Assembly (NCBI RefSeq): GCF_000092925.1
Contig: NC_014217.1
Location: 4,216,001 to 4,280,000, forward strand
Source of the DNA: Ancylobacter novellus DSM 506
Lineage (GTDB): Bacteria; Pseudomonadota; Alphaproteobacteria; Rhizobiales; Xanthobacteraceae
Direction of reading: 5' to 3'
DNA length: 64,000 nt
Shown here piece after piece: positions 17,796-30,292 of this stretch. The notes beneath the pieces are model-generated. The model ran no database searches. It worked only from the letters and a program-made list of their open reading frames with translations, and was not told the origin of the DNA. Each line of letters opens with the position of its first letter. Position 1 is the first letter of the stretch. The position numbers were made by a program, and so were the translations under genes.

Positions 17796-19859
17796 ATGCC
17801 CGATCTTCTGCTCGAACTGTTCTCCGAGGAAATCCCCGCCCGCATGCAGGCGGGCGCGGCGGAGAATTTGCGCAAGCTCGTCACCGACGCGCTGGTCGAG
17901 CGCGGCCTGCTCTATGAGGGCGCCAAGGCCTTCGTCACCCCGCGCCGCCTCGCCCTGGCGATCCACGGCCTGCCCGCGCACCAGCCGGACACGCATGAGG
18001 AGCGCAAGGGCCCGCGCGTCGGCGCGCCGGAGGCGGCCATACAGGGCTTCCTCAAGGCGGCCGGGCTGTCCTCGCTGGACGAAGCCAAGATCGTGAGCGA
18101 CCCGAAGAAGGGCGATTCCTACGTCGCCCATATCCATCGCCATGGCCGCCCGACGCCGGACGTCGTCGCCGAGATCGTCCCGGAGATCGTGCGCGGCTTC
18201 CCCTGGCCGAAGTCGATGCGCTGGGGCAAGGCCTCGGCCGAGACCGGCAGCCTGCGCTGGGTGCGCCCGCTGCAATCGATCCTCTGCACCTTCGGCCCGG
18301 AGACCGAGGAACCGGAGGTGGTGCGCTTCGAGATCGACGGGCTGGAATCCGGCGACACCACGCGCGGCCACCGCTTCCTCTCCGAAGGCGCGATCAGGGT
18401 GCGCCGGCTCGACGACTGGATGGCCAAGTTGGAGGCCGCCTTCGTCGTCGCCGACCGCGACCGCCGCAAGGACATCATCCTCAATGATGCCAAGGACCTC
18501 GCCCTGGCGCAGGGGCTGGAGCTGGTCGAGGATGAGGGGCTGCTCGACGAGATCGCCGGCCTCGTCGAATGGCCGGTGGTGCTGATGGGCGCGTTCGAGG
18601 AAGGCTTCCTCGACGTGCCGGACGAGGTGATCCGCGCCACCATTCGCATCAACCAGAAATGCTTCGTGCTGAAGGACCCGGCCACCGGGCGCCTCGCCAA
18701 CCGCTTCATCCTGGTGTCGAACCTCAAGGCCAGCGACGGCGGCAAGGCCATCGTCGCCGGCAATGAGCGCGTCATCCGCGCGCGTTTGTCGGACGCCAAG
18801 TTCTTCTGGGAGACCGACAAGAAGACCAACGCCGCCGTGCCGCTGGAAGAGCGGCTGGCGAAATTCGGCAACGTCACCTTCCACGAGAAGCTCGGCTCGC
18901 AGCTCGAGCGCATCCAGCGCATCGCCGCGTTGGCGAAGGCGCTGGCGCCTCTGGTCGGGGCCGATCCGGAGCTCGCCGAGCGCGCCGCGCTCTACGCCAA
19001 GAGCGATCTGCGCACCGAGGTAGTCGGCGAATTCCCCGAAGTGCAGGGCCTGATGGGCAAATACTATGCCCGTCTGGAGGGGCTGCCGGAGGAGATCGCC
19101 CTCGCGGCCGAGGAGCACTACAAGCCGCAGGGCCCGACCGACCGCGTGCCGACCGCGCCGGTCTCCGTCGCCGTGGCGCTGGCCGACAAGCTCGATACGC
19201 TGGTCGGCTTCTGGGCCATCGATGAGAAGCCCACCGGGAGCAAGGACCCCTATGCGCTGCGGCGGGCGGCGCTGGGCGTGGTGCGGTTAGTGCTGGAGAA
19301 TGGACTGCGGTTGAAGCTCACCGAATTCGTCGAGCCTGACCTCCTCGCCTTCTTCGCCGACCGCCTGAAGGTTCATCTGCGCGAGCAGGGCGCGCGGCAC
19401 GATCTCGTCGACGCGGTGTTCGCGCTGCCGGACCAGGACGACCTCCTGCTGATCGTCAAGCGCGTCGAGGCGCTCGGCCGCTTCCTCAGCTCAGAGGACG
19501 GCAGGAACCTGCTCGCCGGCACCAAGCGTGCGGCGAACATCCTGCGTATCGAGGAGAAGAAGGACGGCATCGCCTATGAGGGCGGCGTCGATACCGCGCT
19601 CTTCGCCGAGCCGGAGGAGCGCGCGTTGGCCGATGCCATCGCCGACCTGCGCCCGCAGATCGAGGCGGCGCTGGCGAGCGAGGACTTCGAGGGCGCCATG
19701 GCGCTGATCGCCCGCCTGCGCGCGCCGGTCGACGCCTTCTTCGACAAGGTGACGGTGAACGCCGAGGACAAGGCGCTGCGCGCGAACCGCCTGCGCCTGC
19801 TCGCCGATATCCGCACCGCGACCCGCGCCATCGCCGATTTCGACCGCATCGAGGGCTGA
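17796..19859 (+). CDS. glyS: Glycyl-tRNA synthetase beta subunit
   Basis: A 687-residue GlyS beta subunit, needed with GlyQ for tRNA-Gly recognition. It begins with the family start [17 protein letters not shown]. Conserved parts include TPRRLAL near residue 48, [26 protein letters not shown] and the HD-like segment [15 protein letters not shown]. The C-terminal third carries the anticodon-binding-like region ending near [11 protein letters not shown]. Length is typical. The start ATG 17796 lies 77 bases after the pseudogene. Confidence 0.96.
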   Translation: MPDLLLELFSEEIPARMQAGAAENLRKLVTDALVERGLLYEGAKAFVTPRRLALAIHGLPAHQPDTHEERKGPRVGAPEAAIQGFLKAAGLSSLDEAKIVSDPKKGDSYVAHIHRHGRPTPDVVAEIVPEIVRGFPWPKSMRWGKASAETGSLRWVRPLQSILCTFGPETEEPEVVRFEIDGLESGDTTRGHRFLSEGAIRVRRLDDWMAKLEAAFVVADRDRRKDIILNDAKDLALAQGLELVEDEGLLDEIAGLVEWPVVLMGAFEEGFLDVPDEVIRATIRINQKCFVLKDPATGRLANRFILVSNLKASDGGKAIVAGNERVIRARLSDAKFFWETDKKTNAAVPLEERLAKFGNVTFHEKLGSQLERIQRIAALAKALAPLVGADPELAERAALYAKSDLRTEVVGEFPEVQGLMGKYYARLEGLPEEIALAAEEHYKPQGPTDRVPTAPVSVAVALADKLDTLVGFWAIDEKPTGSKDPYALRRAALGVVRLVLENGLRLKLTEFVEPDLLAFFADRLKVHLREQGARHDLVDAVFALPDQDDLLLIVKRVEALGRFLSSEDGRNLLAGTKRAANILRIEEKKDGIAYEGGVDTALFAEPEERALADAIADLRPQIEAALASEDFEGAMALIARLRAPVDAFFDKVTVNAEDKALRANRLRLLADIRTATRAIADFDRIEG

Positions 19860-19905
19860 GCGGGGCGGCGGACGTCATCCCGCCTTTTCGCTCCCCAGCC
19901 AGCAA

Positions 19906-20013
19906 CCTCATCCTGAGGTGCGAGCGTAGCGAGCCTCGAAGGATGGTCGACACCGTGCACCCGGACGAGCATCCTTCGAGGCCCGGCCTTCGGCCGGGCA
20001 CCTCAGGATGAGG
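19906..20013. repeat. Palindromic intergenic repeat, family B, full copy
   Basis: A 108-bp element with terminal CCTCATCCTGAGG and CCTCAGGATGAGG. Inner inverted parts GAGCGTAGCGAGCCTCGAAGG and CATCCTTCGAGGC meet around a GCACCCGGACGAG centre, with a GCCCGGCCTTCGGCCGGGC hairpin near the right end. It lies 46 bases after glyS. Other copies are at 26777, 31228, 32122, 36180 and 62172. Confidence 0.85.
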
Positions 20014-20142
20014 GCCATTGGACTGGAAAGGGAGATACGCGGCCGGGCGCCAGCGCGGGAAATCCCTCCGCTCCCTCACGGAAAAGCTGGAACTTCGCCC
20101 GCGTCTGACGCTTATTGAGTTACCGCCTCGGGGAGTTCGCAC

Positions 20143-20301
20143 ATGGAAATCAACATCGTCAGCATCCAGCCGATCGTCGCGCTGATCGCCGGCATCCTCA
20201 TCCTGGTGATGCCGCGCCTGCTCAACTACATCGTCGCCATCTACCTGATCTTCATCGGCGTGATGGGCCTGCTCGGCCGCTCCGGCCACATGCCGTTCTG
20301 A
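20143..20301 (+). CDS. DUF3096 family small membrane protein
   Basis: A 52-residue protein starting at ATG 20143, with GGGGAG about 8 bases upstream. It is almost entirely a hydrophobic hairpin: IQPIVALIAGILILVMPRLL is followed by a second helix YIVAIYLIFIGVMGLLG. This matches the DUF3096 family of tiny two-helix inner-membrane proteins common in proteobacteria. Function unknown. It is a single gene, followed by a palindromic repeat. Confidence 0.8.
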   Translation: MEINIVSIQPIVALIAGILILVMPRLLNYIVAIYLIFIGVMGLLGRSGHMPF

Positions 20302-20313
20302 GCCCTCGACATC

Positions 20314-20405
20314 CGTCATCCCGGCCGAAGCGCAGCGTGAGCCGGGATTGCTCTCCGTCCTGCATGCGATCCCGGATACGGCCTGACGGCCGTTCCGGGA
20401 TGACG
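20314..20405. repeat. Palindromic intergenic repeat, possible family C
   Basis: A 92-bp element with ends CGTCATCCCGG and CCGGGATGACG, an inner CCGGCCGAAGCGC...GCGTGAGCCGGGAT hairpin on the left and GATACGGCCTGACGGCCGT on the right. It lies between the convergent DUF3096 and DoxX genes. It resembles family A in its CGTCAT/ATGACG ends but differs inside. This is the only copy seen here. Confidence 0.7.
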
Positions 20406-20422
20406 TCATTGCAGGGGCGACC

Positions 20423-20818
20423 TCACGCGTCGCGCGAGCGCAGCGCGTCGATGCTCCACGGGCCGGGGCCGGCGAAGGTGAGGTAGAAGAAGACGAAGCA
20501 GTAGAGCGCCGCCAACTCGCCGCCATTGACGATCGGGTAGAAGTCCTGCGGCGCGTGCACCATGAAATAGGCTACCGCCGTCATGCCCGAGAGGATGAAG
20601 GCGGTCGGGCGCGAGAACAGCCCGATCAGCAGCAGCACGCCGCCGACCAGCTCGAAGATGCCGGCGATGCCACCGGGGGTGGTCAGGCTGATGCCGCTCG
20701 CCTGGGTCTGAGGGAAGCCGAGGATCTTGGTGGTGCCATGCTGCAGCAGCAGCAGGGCCGAGGCGATTCGCAGCAGGCTGAGGACGTGCGGGGCCAGTCG
20801 GTTCAACGTGCCAGTCAT
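20423..20818 (-). CDS. DoxX family membrane protein
   Basis: A 131-residue inner-membrane protein of the DoxX family with four hydrophobic helices. LLRIASALLLLQHGTTKILGF near residues 14-34 is the family signature, followed by FELVGGVLLLIGLFSRPTAF. The start ATG 20818 follows an AAGGGAC ribosome-binding site; an in-frame ATG at 20917 would add 33 hydrophilic residues and is unlikely. DoxX proteins have varied roles, some linked to redox stress; the role here is unknown. The 293-base gap upstream to ppdK holds no gene I can support. Confidence 0.85.
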   Translation of the reverse strand: MTGTLNRLAPHVLSLLRIASALLLLQHGTTKILGFPQTQASGISLTTPGGIAGIFELVGGVLLLIGLFSRPTAFILSGMTAVAYFMVHAPQDFYPIVNGGELAALYCFVFFYLTFAGPGPWSIDALRSRDA

Positions 20819-21111
20819 GGAATGTCCCTTGGCTGAAGTGGGTTGCCGGCGCCGCGAGCCTGCCTGATTGCTGACCTCGCGGCAATCGGGTGCCTCCCCG
20901 ATGGGACGCTGCGGCACGAAGGATCATGGTGCACTGCGAATTGATGGATTGAAGGAATGGGGCCAGGGCGCTAGATGATCCTTGGAAAAGGGTCTCGGCC
21001 ATTTTCCGGGATGTAGCCTAACTATTTGTCTGTGCTCAACATTCGGCCTTGGTCGAATTTCCATCACGGCGAAGAGGCCCCCTCCGGCCTCTCCTCAACA
21101 GGGCTTCCGAC

Positions 21112-23790
<2,679 letters not shown>

Positions 23791-23815
23791 AAAGCGCCGC
23801 GCCTTCCCAAAACAA

Positions 23816-23846
23816 CGTCATGCCCGGGTCAAGCCCGGGCATGACG
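23816..23846. repeat. Family A half-element, perfect 13-bp hairpin
   Basis: A 31-bp perfect palindrome with arms CGTCATGCCCGGG / CCCGGGCATGACG and a 5-base loop TCAAG, between the convergent ppdK and mutS genes. It is one half of the full family A unit and could serve as a bidirectional transcript-end hairpin, although there is no T-run. Confidence 0.85.
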
Positions 23847-23888
23847 ATCATCCTTGGCCACGCCGTCCCACTGGCAGAATGAGGTTGC

Positions 23889-26681
23889 CTACCCGCCCTT
23901 CGCCGCCGCCTTCAGCCGGTACAGCGCCTCCAGCGCCTCGCGCGGGGTCATCTCGTCGGGATCGAGGCCCGAGAGCGCCGTCTTCACCGCTTCCGCCGCC
24001 GGGTCGGCCTTGGCGGCCGGCGCGGGCGCGCGGTTGATGGCGGCGAAGAGGGGGAGGTCGTCAAGGATGCGCTGCGCCGGGGCCGCGCGGTCGGCGTTCT
24101 CCAGCTCGGTGAGCACCGCCCGCGCGCGGGAAACCACCGCCGGCGGCAGGCCGGCGAGCTTGGCGACCTGGATGCCGTAGGAGCGGTCGGCGGCGCCCGG
24201 CACGACCTCGTGCAGGAAGATCACCTCGCCCTCCCACTCCTTCACCTTCACCGTCGCGTTGACGAGGCGGGCGAGGCGCTGGGAGAGGGCGGTCAGCTCG
24301 TGGAAATGGGTGGCGAACAGGCCGCGGCAGCGATTGACCTCGTGCAGGTGCTCCAGGCTCGCCCAGGCGATGGAGAGGCCGTCGAAGGTCGCGGTGCCCC
24401 GCCCGATCTCGTCGAGGATGACCAGCGAGCGTTCCGTCGCCTGGTTGAGGATGGCGGCGGTCTCGACCATCTCGACCATGAAGGTCGAGCGCCCGCGCGC
24501 GAGGTCATCCGCCGCGCCGACGCGCGAGAACAGGCGGTCGACGACGCCGATCTTCGCCAGCCGCGCGGGAACGAAGGCGCCGGCCTGGGCGAGGATGGCG
24601 ATCAGCGCGTTCTGGCGCAGGAAAGTCGACTTGCCCGCCATGTTGGGGCCGGTGACCAGCCAGATGCGGCCGGACGTTGAGCCCCTATTGGCCGCTTCCG
24701 GCGGCGAGAGTTCGCAGTCATTGGCGACGAACGGCCCGCCGTCGCGCCGCAGCGCCTGCTCGACCACCGGATGGCGGCCGCCCTCGATCAGGAAGTCGAG
24801 CCCGTCATGCACGTCCGGGCGCACATGCGTTTCGTCCACGGCGAGCTTCGCCAGCCCGGCGGTGACGTCGATCACCGCCAGCGCCTCGGCGCAGGCGCGG
24901 ATGGCTTCCGAGTGAGTGAGCACCGCGGCGGCGAGCTCGTCGAAGATGCGCTGCTCCAGGGCCAGCGCCCGCTCGCCGGCGCTGGCGATCTTCGCCTCCA
25001 GCTCGGCGAGCTCGGTGGAGGTGAAGCGCATCGCCCCCGCCATGGTCTGGCGGTGCATGAAGACGGCGTCGAAGGGCGGCTCGCGCAGCCGGTCGGCATT
25101 CTGCTGGGAGACCTCGACGAAATAGCCGAGCACGGCATTGTGCCGGATCTTCAGCGCCCGGACGCCGGTCTCCTCGACATAGCGCCGCTCCAGCGCCGCC
25201 ACCACGCGCCTGCTCTCGTCGCGCAGCGCGCGGGTGGCGTCGAGCTCCTCGCTATAGCCCGGCCGGGTGAAGCCGCCGTCCCGGCGGTTGAGCGGCAATT
25301 CGTCGTCGAGTGCCGCGCCGAGCATGGCGGCGAGCGTGGGATCGACACTGGCGAGTATGCGCGCGGCTTCCGCCAGTTCCGCCGGCGCCGGCGAGGCGGC
25401 GATCAGCGCGGAAATAGTGGCACCCTCGGTGAGGCCCCGGCCGATGGCGGCAAGATCACGCGGGCCGGAGCGGCCGAGCGCGACACGCGAGAGCGCACGG
25501 GCAAGGTCCGGCGCGCCGGCGAGGCGGTCGCGCAATTGCGCGCGCAGCGCCGTCTCGTCGACCAGATGCTCCACCGCGTCGAGCCGCGCGGCGATGCGGA
25601 AGGGGTCGGTCAGCGGCTCGGCGAGGCGGCGGGACAATAGCCGCGCGCCGGCCGAGGTGACGGTGCGGTCGACCGAGGCGCACAGGCTCCCCGCCCGGTC
25701 GCCGGTGGTGGTGCGCAGGATCTCCAGATTCGCCCGCGTCGCCGGGTCGATGACCATGGCGTCGGCGGCCGCCTCGCGCTGCGGCCGGTTCAGCGGCGGG
25801 CGGGCGCCGAGCTGGGTGCGCTCGACATAGGCGACGATGGCGGCGGCAGCGCTGAGTTCGGCGCGGGAGAAGCTGCCGAAGGAATCGAGCGTCGCCACCT
25901 GGAAGAAGCCGGCGAGGCGCCGCTCGGCGCTGGCGCCGTCGAAGGCTTCCTTGGGCAGCGGCGTCACCGCAGGCAGCGCGCGCCAGACCGCCTTGAAGGC
26001 CGGCTCGTCATAGACCGCGTCGGCCAGCAGCAGCTCGGCCGGCTCGATACGGGCGAGGTCGGCGGCGAGGCGCAAAGCGTCGGTCTCGGCGACGCGGAAG
26101 CTGCCCGTCGAGATGTCGGCGAAGGCGAGGGCGTAGACGTAGCCGTCCTCGCCGTCGCCCCCACGCACCCGCGCCACGGCGGCGAGCACGTTCTCGCGCC
26201 GCGCGTCGAGCAGCGCGTCCTCGGTCAGCGTGCCCGGCGTGACCAGGCGGATGACGTCGCGCTTCACCACGCTCTTCGGGCCGCGCTTCTTGGCCTCGGC
26301 CGGGTCCTCGATCTGCTCGCAGACGGCGACGCGGTGGCCGGCGGCGATCAGCTTGTGCAGATATTCCTCGGCGCGCTCCACCGGCACGCCGCACATCGGG
26401 ATGTCCTCGCCCTGGTGCTTGCCGCGCTTGGTCAGCACTATGCCGAGCGTGCGGGACGCCGTCTCGGCGTCGTCGAAGAACAGCTCGTAGAAGTCGCCCA
26501 TCCGGTAGAACAGCAGGCTGCCGGGATTGGCGGTCTTGATCTCGATGTACTGCGCCATCATGGGCGTGACGCGCTCGCCTTCGGCGGGCGCTTTGGGCGT
26601 GACGCGGTTCTCCGCCGCGTCCTTCGACGCGGGCAGGGGCGCGGCCTCGTCCGGTGGAATCTCGTTCACGCGGGCATCCAT
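23889..26681 (-). CDS. mutS: DNA mismatch repair protein MutS
   Basis: A 930-residue MutS, which binds mismatches as a dimer and triggers repair. The N-terminal domain has the mismatch-contacting Phe-x-Glu in MGDFYELFF. The lever/clamp region occupies the middle. The ATPase domain carries Walker [10 protein letters not shown] at residues 678-686, followed by [17 protein letters not shown] and [11 protein letters not shown]. About 45 residues precede the usual start, making the protein slightly longer than E. coli MutS (853); an in-frame internal start near MMAQYIEIK would match the usual N-terminus. mutL is not nearby. Confidence 0.95.
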   Translation of the reverse strand: MDARVNEIPPDEAAPLPASKDAAENRVTPKAPAEGERVTPMMAQYIEIKTANPGSLLFYRMGDFYELFFDDAETASRTLGIVLTKRGKHQGEDIPMCGVPVERAEEYLHKLIAAGHRVAVCEQIEDPAEAKKRGPKSVVKRDVIRLVTPGTLTEDALLDARRENVLAAVARVRGGDGEDGYVYALAFADISTGSFRVAETDALRLAADLARIEPAELLLADAVYDEPAFKAVWRALPAVTPLPKEAFDGASAERRLAGFFQVATLDSFGSFSRAELSAAAAIVAYVERTQLGARPPLNRPQREAAADAMVIDPATRANLEILRTTTGDRAGSLCASVDRTVTSAGARLLSRRLAEPLTDPFRIAARLDAVEHLVDETALRAQLRDRLAGAPDLARALSRVALGRSGPRDLAAIGRGLTEGATISALIAASPAPAELAEAARILASVDPTLAAMLGAALDDELPLNRRDGGFTRPGYSEELDATRALRDESRRVVAALERRYVEETGVRALKIRHNAVLGYFVEVSQQNADRLREPPFDAVFMHRQTMAGAMRFTSTELAELEAKIASAGERALALEQRIFDELAAAVLTHSEAIRACAEALAVIDVTAGLAKLAVDETHVRPDVHDGLDFLIEGGRHPVVEQALRRDGGPFVANDCELSPPEAANRGSTSGRIWLVTGPNMAGKSTFLRQNALIAILAQAGAFVPARLAKIGVVDRLFSRVGAADDLARGRSTFMVEMVETAAILNQATERSLVILDEIGRGTATFDGLSIAWASLEHLHEVNRCRGLFATHFHELTALSQRLARLVNATVKVKEWEGEVIFLHEVVPGAADRSYGIQVAKLAGLPPAVVSRARAVLTELENADRAAPAQRILDDLPLFAAINRAPAPAAKADPAAEAVKTALSGLDPDEMTPREALEALYRLKAAAKGG

Positions 26682-26776
26682 GGAAAAGACGCTGGCAGAG
26701 GGGGAGGTCGCGTTTCAAGCGCGGTGGGCGGTTTTCCCCCGTCCAGATTCAAATCGGGCATATCGGCACGGGCCTG

Positions 26777-26886
26777 CGTCCTTCGAGGCTCGCTGCGCGA
26801 GCACCTCAGGATGACGAAGTACGTGCAACCGAGGAACCGTCGTCATGCTGAGGTGCCGGCCGCAGGCTGGCCTCGAAGCACGCACG
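26777..26886. repeat. Family B repeat, rearranged or degenerate copy
   Basis: Between mmcB and mutS, the blocks GTCCTTCGAGGCTCGC, GAGCACCTCAGGATGACG, CGTCATGCTGAGGTGCC and CTGGCCTCGAAGC are all recognisable from family B. Their order is inverted relative to full copies and the centre is altered. The two halves still face each other as an imperfect inverted repeat. Confidence 0.65.
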
Positions 26887-26905
26887 CTCCTCTGCCGACC
26901 AGCCC

Positions 26906-27385
26906 CTAAAGCTCGATCCCGCGTAGCGCCTCGGGGTCCATCAGCCCCATCAGCCGCCCGGCGGCGGTGCGGGCGAGGCGGAGCGTGAGCGCCTTGCGGG
27001 TGGCGCCCGGCATGGGGTGGTGCGGCGCCTCGCGGATCAGCCCGGCACCGAACTGGTCGGCGACCATGATGCCGGTATCCTCCGGCAATATGTCGAGCGG
27101 GAAGTCCGGGCCGACGGCGAAGAACAGCCGGTCGCAATGGAAGCGGTAGTCGGTCCATTTGCGGTCGGTGCGGAAGTCGATCACCGAGGACTTGATCTCG
27201 ACCACCCACACCTCGCCGCGCATGTCGATCGCGGCGATGTCGGCGCGGCGGCCGGAGGCGAGGGAGAATTCCGGCACGCCGACGAGGCCACGGGCGCCGA
27301 GATAGCGCAGCGCCCCGCGCTGGATGGCGCGGGCCATCTCCGACTGGCGGCCGTCTATGGGCATGACGAGGGCGGGTTCGCTCAT
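26906..27385 (-). CDS. mmcB: MmcB family DNA repair protein
   Basis: A 159-residue protein of the MmcB family, named for a Caulobacter DNA-damage-response gene, with a PD-(D/E)xK nuclease-like fold. ASGRRADIAAID and WVVEIKSSVIDFRTD give the acidic and E-x-K metal-site pattern of such folds (Asp near residue 50, E-x-K near residue 65). WTDYRFHCDRLFFAV follows as a conserved family segment. The catalytic activity of the family is inferred, not certain. It is adjacent to mutS on the same strand, though separated by a repeat, so it may or may not be cotranscribed. Confidence 0.85.
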   Translation of the reverse strand: MSEPALVMPIDGRQSEMARAIQRGALRYLGARGLVGVPEFSLASGRRADIAAIDMRGEVWVVEIKSSVIDFRTDRKWTDYRFHCDRLFFAVGPDFPLDILPEDTGIMVADQFGAGLIREAPHHPMPGATRKALTLRLARTAAGRLMGLMDPEALRGIEL

Positions 27386-27539
27386 GGCTGTACTCTATCC
27401 GTTCTCCTCGTCGGGAGGAAAGGGGCCGCGAACAGGCGAGGCGGTTGGATTTGTCCGTACCAGGATGCATTTTGCATTATCAGCCGGCGGCGATTGGTCT
27501 ATAGCGGCGATATCGCCAGCTCGCCCGCCCTGCGATTCC

Positions 27540-28124
27540 ATGCTCAGCCCCGCCCCGACCGATAGCCCGAGCACGCCCGATCCGGGGTTGCTGGAGCTGT
27601 TCGTCGGTTTTCTCTCGGTGGCGATGGTCGCCTTCGGCGGGGTGCTGCCGATCGCCCGGCGGGCGCTGGTCGAGCGCTATCGCTGGCTCACCCCCGACGA
27701 GTTCACCGAGGCGATCGGCCTCTCCCAGTTCCTGCCCGGGCCGAACATCGTCAACCTGGCGGTCGTGGTCGGCGCGCGCTTCCGCGGCGTGCCGGGGGCT
27801 GTCGCCGCCGTGCTCGGGCTCACCGTGGTGCCGGCGGTCGGCGTGGTGCTGGCGGGCGTCGTCTTCACCCGCTACGCCGATATCGGCGCGGTCTCCAGCA
27901 TGCTGGCGGGGCTGGCGGCGGCGGCGGCCGGACTGGTCATCTCGATGGCGCTGCGCATGGCCGAGCCGCTGTGGCGGCGCCCGCGCGTCCACACCGCGCT
28001 GATCGCGCTGGCGGCCTTCACCGGCGTCGCGGTGCTGCAATGGTCGCTGCCCATGGTCATCCTGGCGCTGGCGCCGGTGTCGATCGGGCTGTCCTGGTGG
28101 GCCGAGCGGAGGAAGGGGCGATGA
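27540..28124 (+). CDS. Chromate transporter, N-terminal-type half (second pair)
   Basis: A 194-residue short-chain CHR family membrane protein. It shows VAFGGVLPIARRALVERY near residue 30 and LSQFLPGPNIVNLAVVVG (about residues 60-77), with the full PGPN motif. Six hydrophobic helices are likely. An ATG at 27540 gives a conventional N-terminus; the frame is open further upstream but that extension looks non-coding. The stop overlaps the next ATG by 4 bases. It is one of two CHR pairs in this window and is diverged from 6260-6889: its PGPN motif is intact where the first pair has LPGLN. Confidence 0.85.
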   Translation: MLSPAPTDSPSTPDPGLLELFVGFLSVAMVAFGGVLPIARRALVERYRWLTPDEFTEAIGLSQFLPGPNIVNLAVVVGARFRGVPGAVAAVLGLTVVPAVGVVLAGVVFTRYADIGAVSSMLAGLAAAAAGLVISMALRMAEPLWRRPRVHTALIALAAFTGVAVLQWSLPMVILALAPVSIGLSWWAERRKGR

Positions 28125-28651
28125 ACGACAACGACCCGGTGGTCTCGCTCGCCCTGCATTTCCTCGCCATCTCGCCCTTCACCGTCGGCGGCGTGAACGC
28201 GGTGGTGCCGGAGATGCACCGCCAGATCGTCGAGGTCGCCGGCTGGATGACCGACGCCCAGTTCTCCCAGGCCTTCGCCATCGCGCAGGCGGCGCCGGGC
28301 CCGAACATGCTCATCGTCACGCTGATCGGCTGGCATGTCGCCGGCACGCTCGGCGCCGTCGTGGCGACGCTGGCGCTGATGGGGCCGACCTGCGTGCTGG
28401 CCTATGTGGTCGGCGGCGTCTGGCACCGCTTTCGCGCGGCGCGCTGGCGGCGCATCGTGCAGGGCGGGCTGGTGCCGCTGACCATCGGCCTCATCGCCGC
28501 TTCCGGTGTCGTGCTGGCGGAGGGCGCGGCGCGTACGCCGATGACCGCGGTCTTCACCGTGGTCGCCGCGTTGGTGCTCTATTTCACCCGCCTCAGCCCG
28601 CTGTGGATGCTGGCCGCCGGCGCCGCGCTCGGCGTCGCCGGGATCATCTGA
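28121..28651 (+). CDS. Chromate transporter, C-terminal-type half (second pair)
   Basis: A 176-residue partner whose ATG at 28121 overlaps the upstream stop (ATGA). The family motif TVGGVNAVVPEMHRQ near residue 19 and FAIAQAAPGPNMLIVTLIGWH (about residues 46-66) are clear. Six hydrophobic helices are likely. Together the two halves should form a CHR oxyanion exporter; whether the cargo is chromate is not shown. It converges with the MATE gene 2 bases away. Confidence 0.86.
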   Translation: MNDNDPVVSLALHFLAISPFTVGGVNAVVPEMHRQIVEVAGWMTDAQFSQAFAIAQAAPGPNMLIVTLIGWHVAGTLGAVVATLALMGPTCVLAYVVGGVWHRFRAARWRRIVQGGLVPLTIGLIAASGVVLAEGAARTPMTAVFTVVAALVLYFTRLSPLWMLAAGAALGVAGII

Positions 28652-28653
28652 GC

Positions 28654-30105
28654 CTATCTGAGCCCTTCGGTCTCGATGGCGGTGGCGTCCTCGCCGCGCG
28701 AGAAGGGCGGCAGTTCCGCTCCGGCGAGGGGGGACGCAGGCTCGGGCGGGCGGCTGCGGGCGTCGAGGCGCCTCACCACAGCGAAAGCCGAGATGAGAGC
28801 CGCCACGCCGAAGGCGACCGAGCCCAGCGCCTGGCCGGCGATCACGCCGATGGCGCCGAAGAAATGCCCGCCCGCCCAGACGAAGGGGATGGTGCCGAGC
28901 GTCGCCCGGCCCCAGTTGAACAGGGTCGAGAGCAGCGGCGCGCCGAGATTGTTGAAGGCGGCGTTGGCGACGAACAGCGCGCCGAAGAAGATGTAGGCGC
29001 CGGCGGCGAAGAGGCAGAAGAACTCGACCAGCGCCTCGCCCTCCGGCGACAGGCCGAACACGGTCGCGATCGGATGGCGCGCCAGCGCCATGACCAGCCA
29101 GACCAGCAGCACATAGCCGAGCGTCAGCTTCAGGCTGTCGCGGATCGCCTGCCGCACCCGGTCATAGCGCAGCGCGCCGACATTCTGGCCGATCACCGGG
29201 CCGATGGCGCCGGTGAGCGCGAAGAGCGGGCCGAAGGCGACCGGGATCAGCCGGCCGATCACCGCCCAGGCGGCCACCGCCGCGTCGCCATGCGGGGCGA
29301 GCGCATAGGTGACATAGGCGTTGCCGACCGGGGTGGCGACATTGGTGAGGATCGCCGGCACGGCGATGGCCGAGAGCGGCGCGAGGTCGGTCAGCAGGCC
29401 CTTCAGGCTCGGCCGCTCGGCGAGCCCGTGGACCCGCACCACCGCGTAGAGGCCGTAGGCGGCCATCACCACCCGCGAGAGCACCGAGGCGATGGCGGCG
29501 CCCTCCACGCCCAGGCCGAGCGCGAGGATCAGCAGCGGGTCGAGCATCGCGGTGGCGATGCCGCCCGACAGCGTCACCCACATGGAGCGGCGCGCATCGC
29601 CCACGCCGCGCAGCGTGCCGGAGGCGGCCATGCCGAGCCCGAGCAGCGGAGTGGAGGGCAGCACGATGAGGAGGAAGTCCTCGGCCAATTCCAGCGTGCG
29701 CCCGCTGGCGCCGAGCAGGGACAGCATCGGCTCCAGCACGGGCAGCATCAGCACCGTCATCAGCCCGCTCGCCAGCGTCATGTAGAGGAAGCCGGAGGTC
29801 GACAGCCGCCGTCCGTCCTGCATGCGGCCGCTGCCGACCGCGCGCGCCACCAGCGCCGAGCCGGCGATCATCACGCCGATGGCGACCGAGGTGGTGAAGA
29901 ACATCACCGTGCCGGCATAGCCGATGGCCGCCGCCAGCTCCTCCTCGCCGAGCAGCGAGATGTAGAAGAGGTTGAGCAGGTCGACGACGAAGACGGCGAC
30001 GAGGCCCACCGATCCCGTCGCGGTCATCACCGCGACATGGCGCAGCGTCGAGCCTTCGATGAAGCGTGCCTGCATGGGGCGCGGGCTGGGGACGGGCCTG
30101 CTCAT
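28654..30105 (-). CDS. MATE family efflux transporter
   Basis: A 483-residue inner-membrane antiporter of the MATE family (12 helices). The first bundle starts with VAVMTATGSVGLVAVFVVDLLNLFYISLLGEEELAAAI (family helix-1 pattern, given by its position at about residues 25-60). GGIATAMLDPLLILALGLG and the second-half AVAAWAVIGRLIPVAFGPLF are conserved. MATE proteins expel cationic drugs or organic compounds using Na+ or H+. The start ATG 30105 is supported by the following MSRPVP N-terminus; a longer upstream frame is not convincing. The cargo is unknown. Confidence 0.88.
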   Translation of the reverse strand: MSRPVPSPRPMQARFIEGSTLRHVAVMTATGSVGLVAVFVVDLLNLFYISLLGEEELAAAIGYAGTVMFFTTSVAIGVMIAGSALVARAVGSGRMQDGRRLSTSGFLYMTLASGLMTVLMLPVLEPMLSLLGASGRTLELAEDFLLIVLPSTPLLGLGMAASGTLRGVGDARRSMWVTLSGGIATAMLDPLLILALGLGVEGAAIASVLSRVVMAAYGLYAVVRVHGLAERPSLKGLLTDLAPLSAIAVPAILTNVATPVGNAYVTYALAPHGDAAVAAWAVIGRLIPVAFGPLFALTGAIGPVIGQNVGALRYDRVRQAIRDSLKLTLGYVLLVWLVMALARHPIATVFGLSPEGEALVEFFCLFAAGAYIFFGALFVANAAFNNLGAPLLSTLFNWGRATLGTIPFVWAGGHFFGAIGVIAGQALGSVAFGVAALISAFAVVRRLDARSRPPEPASPLAGAELPPFSRGEDATAIETEGLR

Positions 30106-30292
30106 GCCCGAGCATATGGCACGGAAGGGCGGTCGCGGACAGGAGGGCGGCCGCAACCTTTGGCTTGCGCGCACGCCCGCGGCGCTGGCCGGCAAGGGCG
30201 ATTGAGAAGCGTCACCGAAATCGGCTAGAAGGGCTCGCCTGTCCCGCCCCTGCGGCCGCCACCGGCCCGCCCGCGTCCACGGATTCCCGCCC

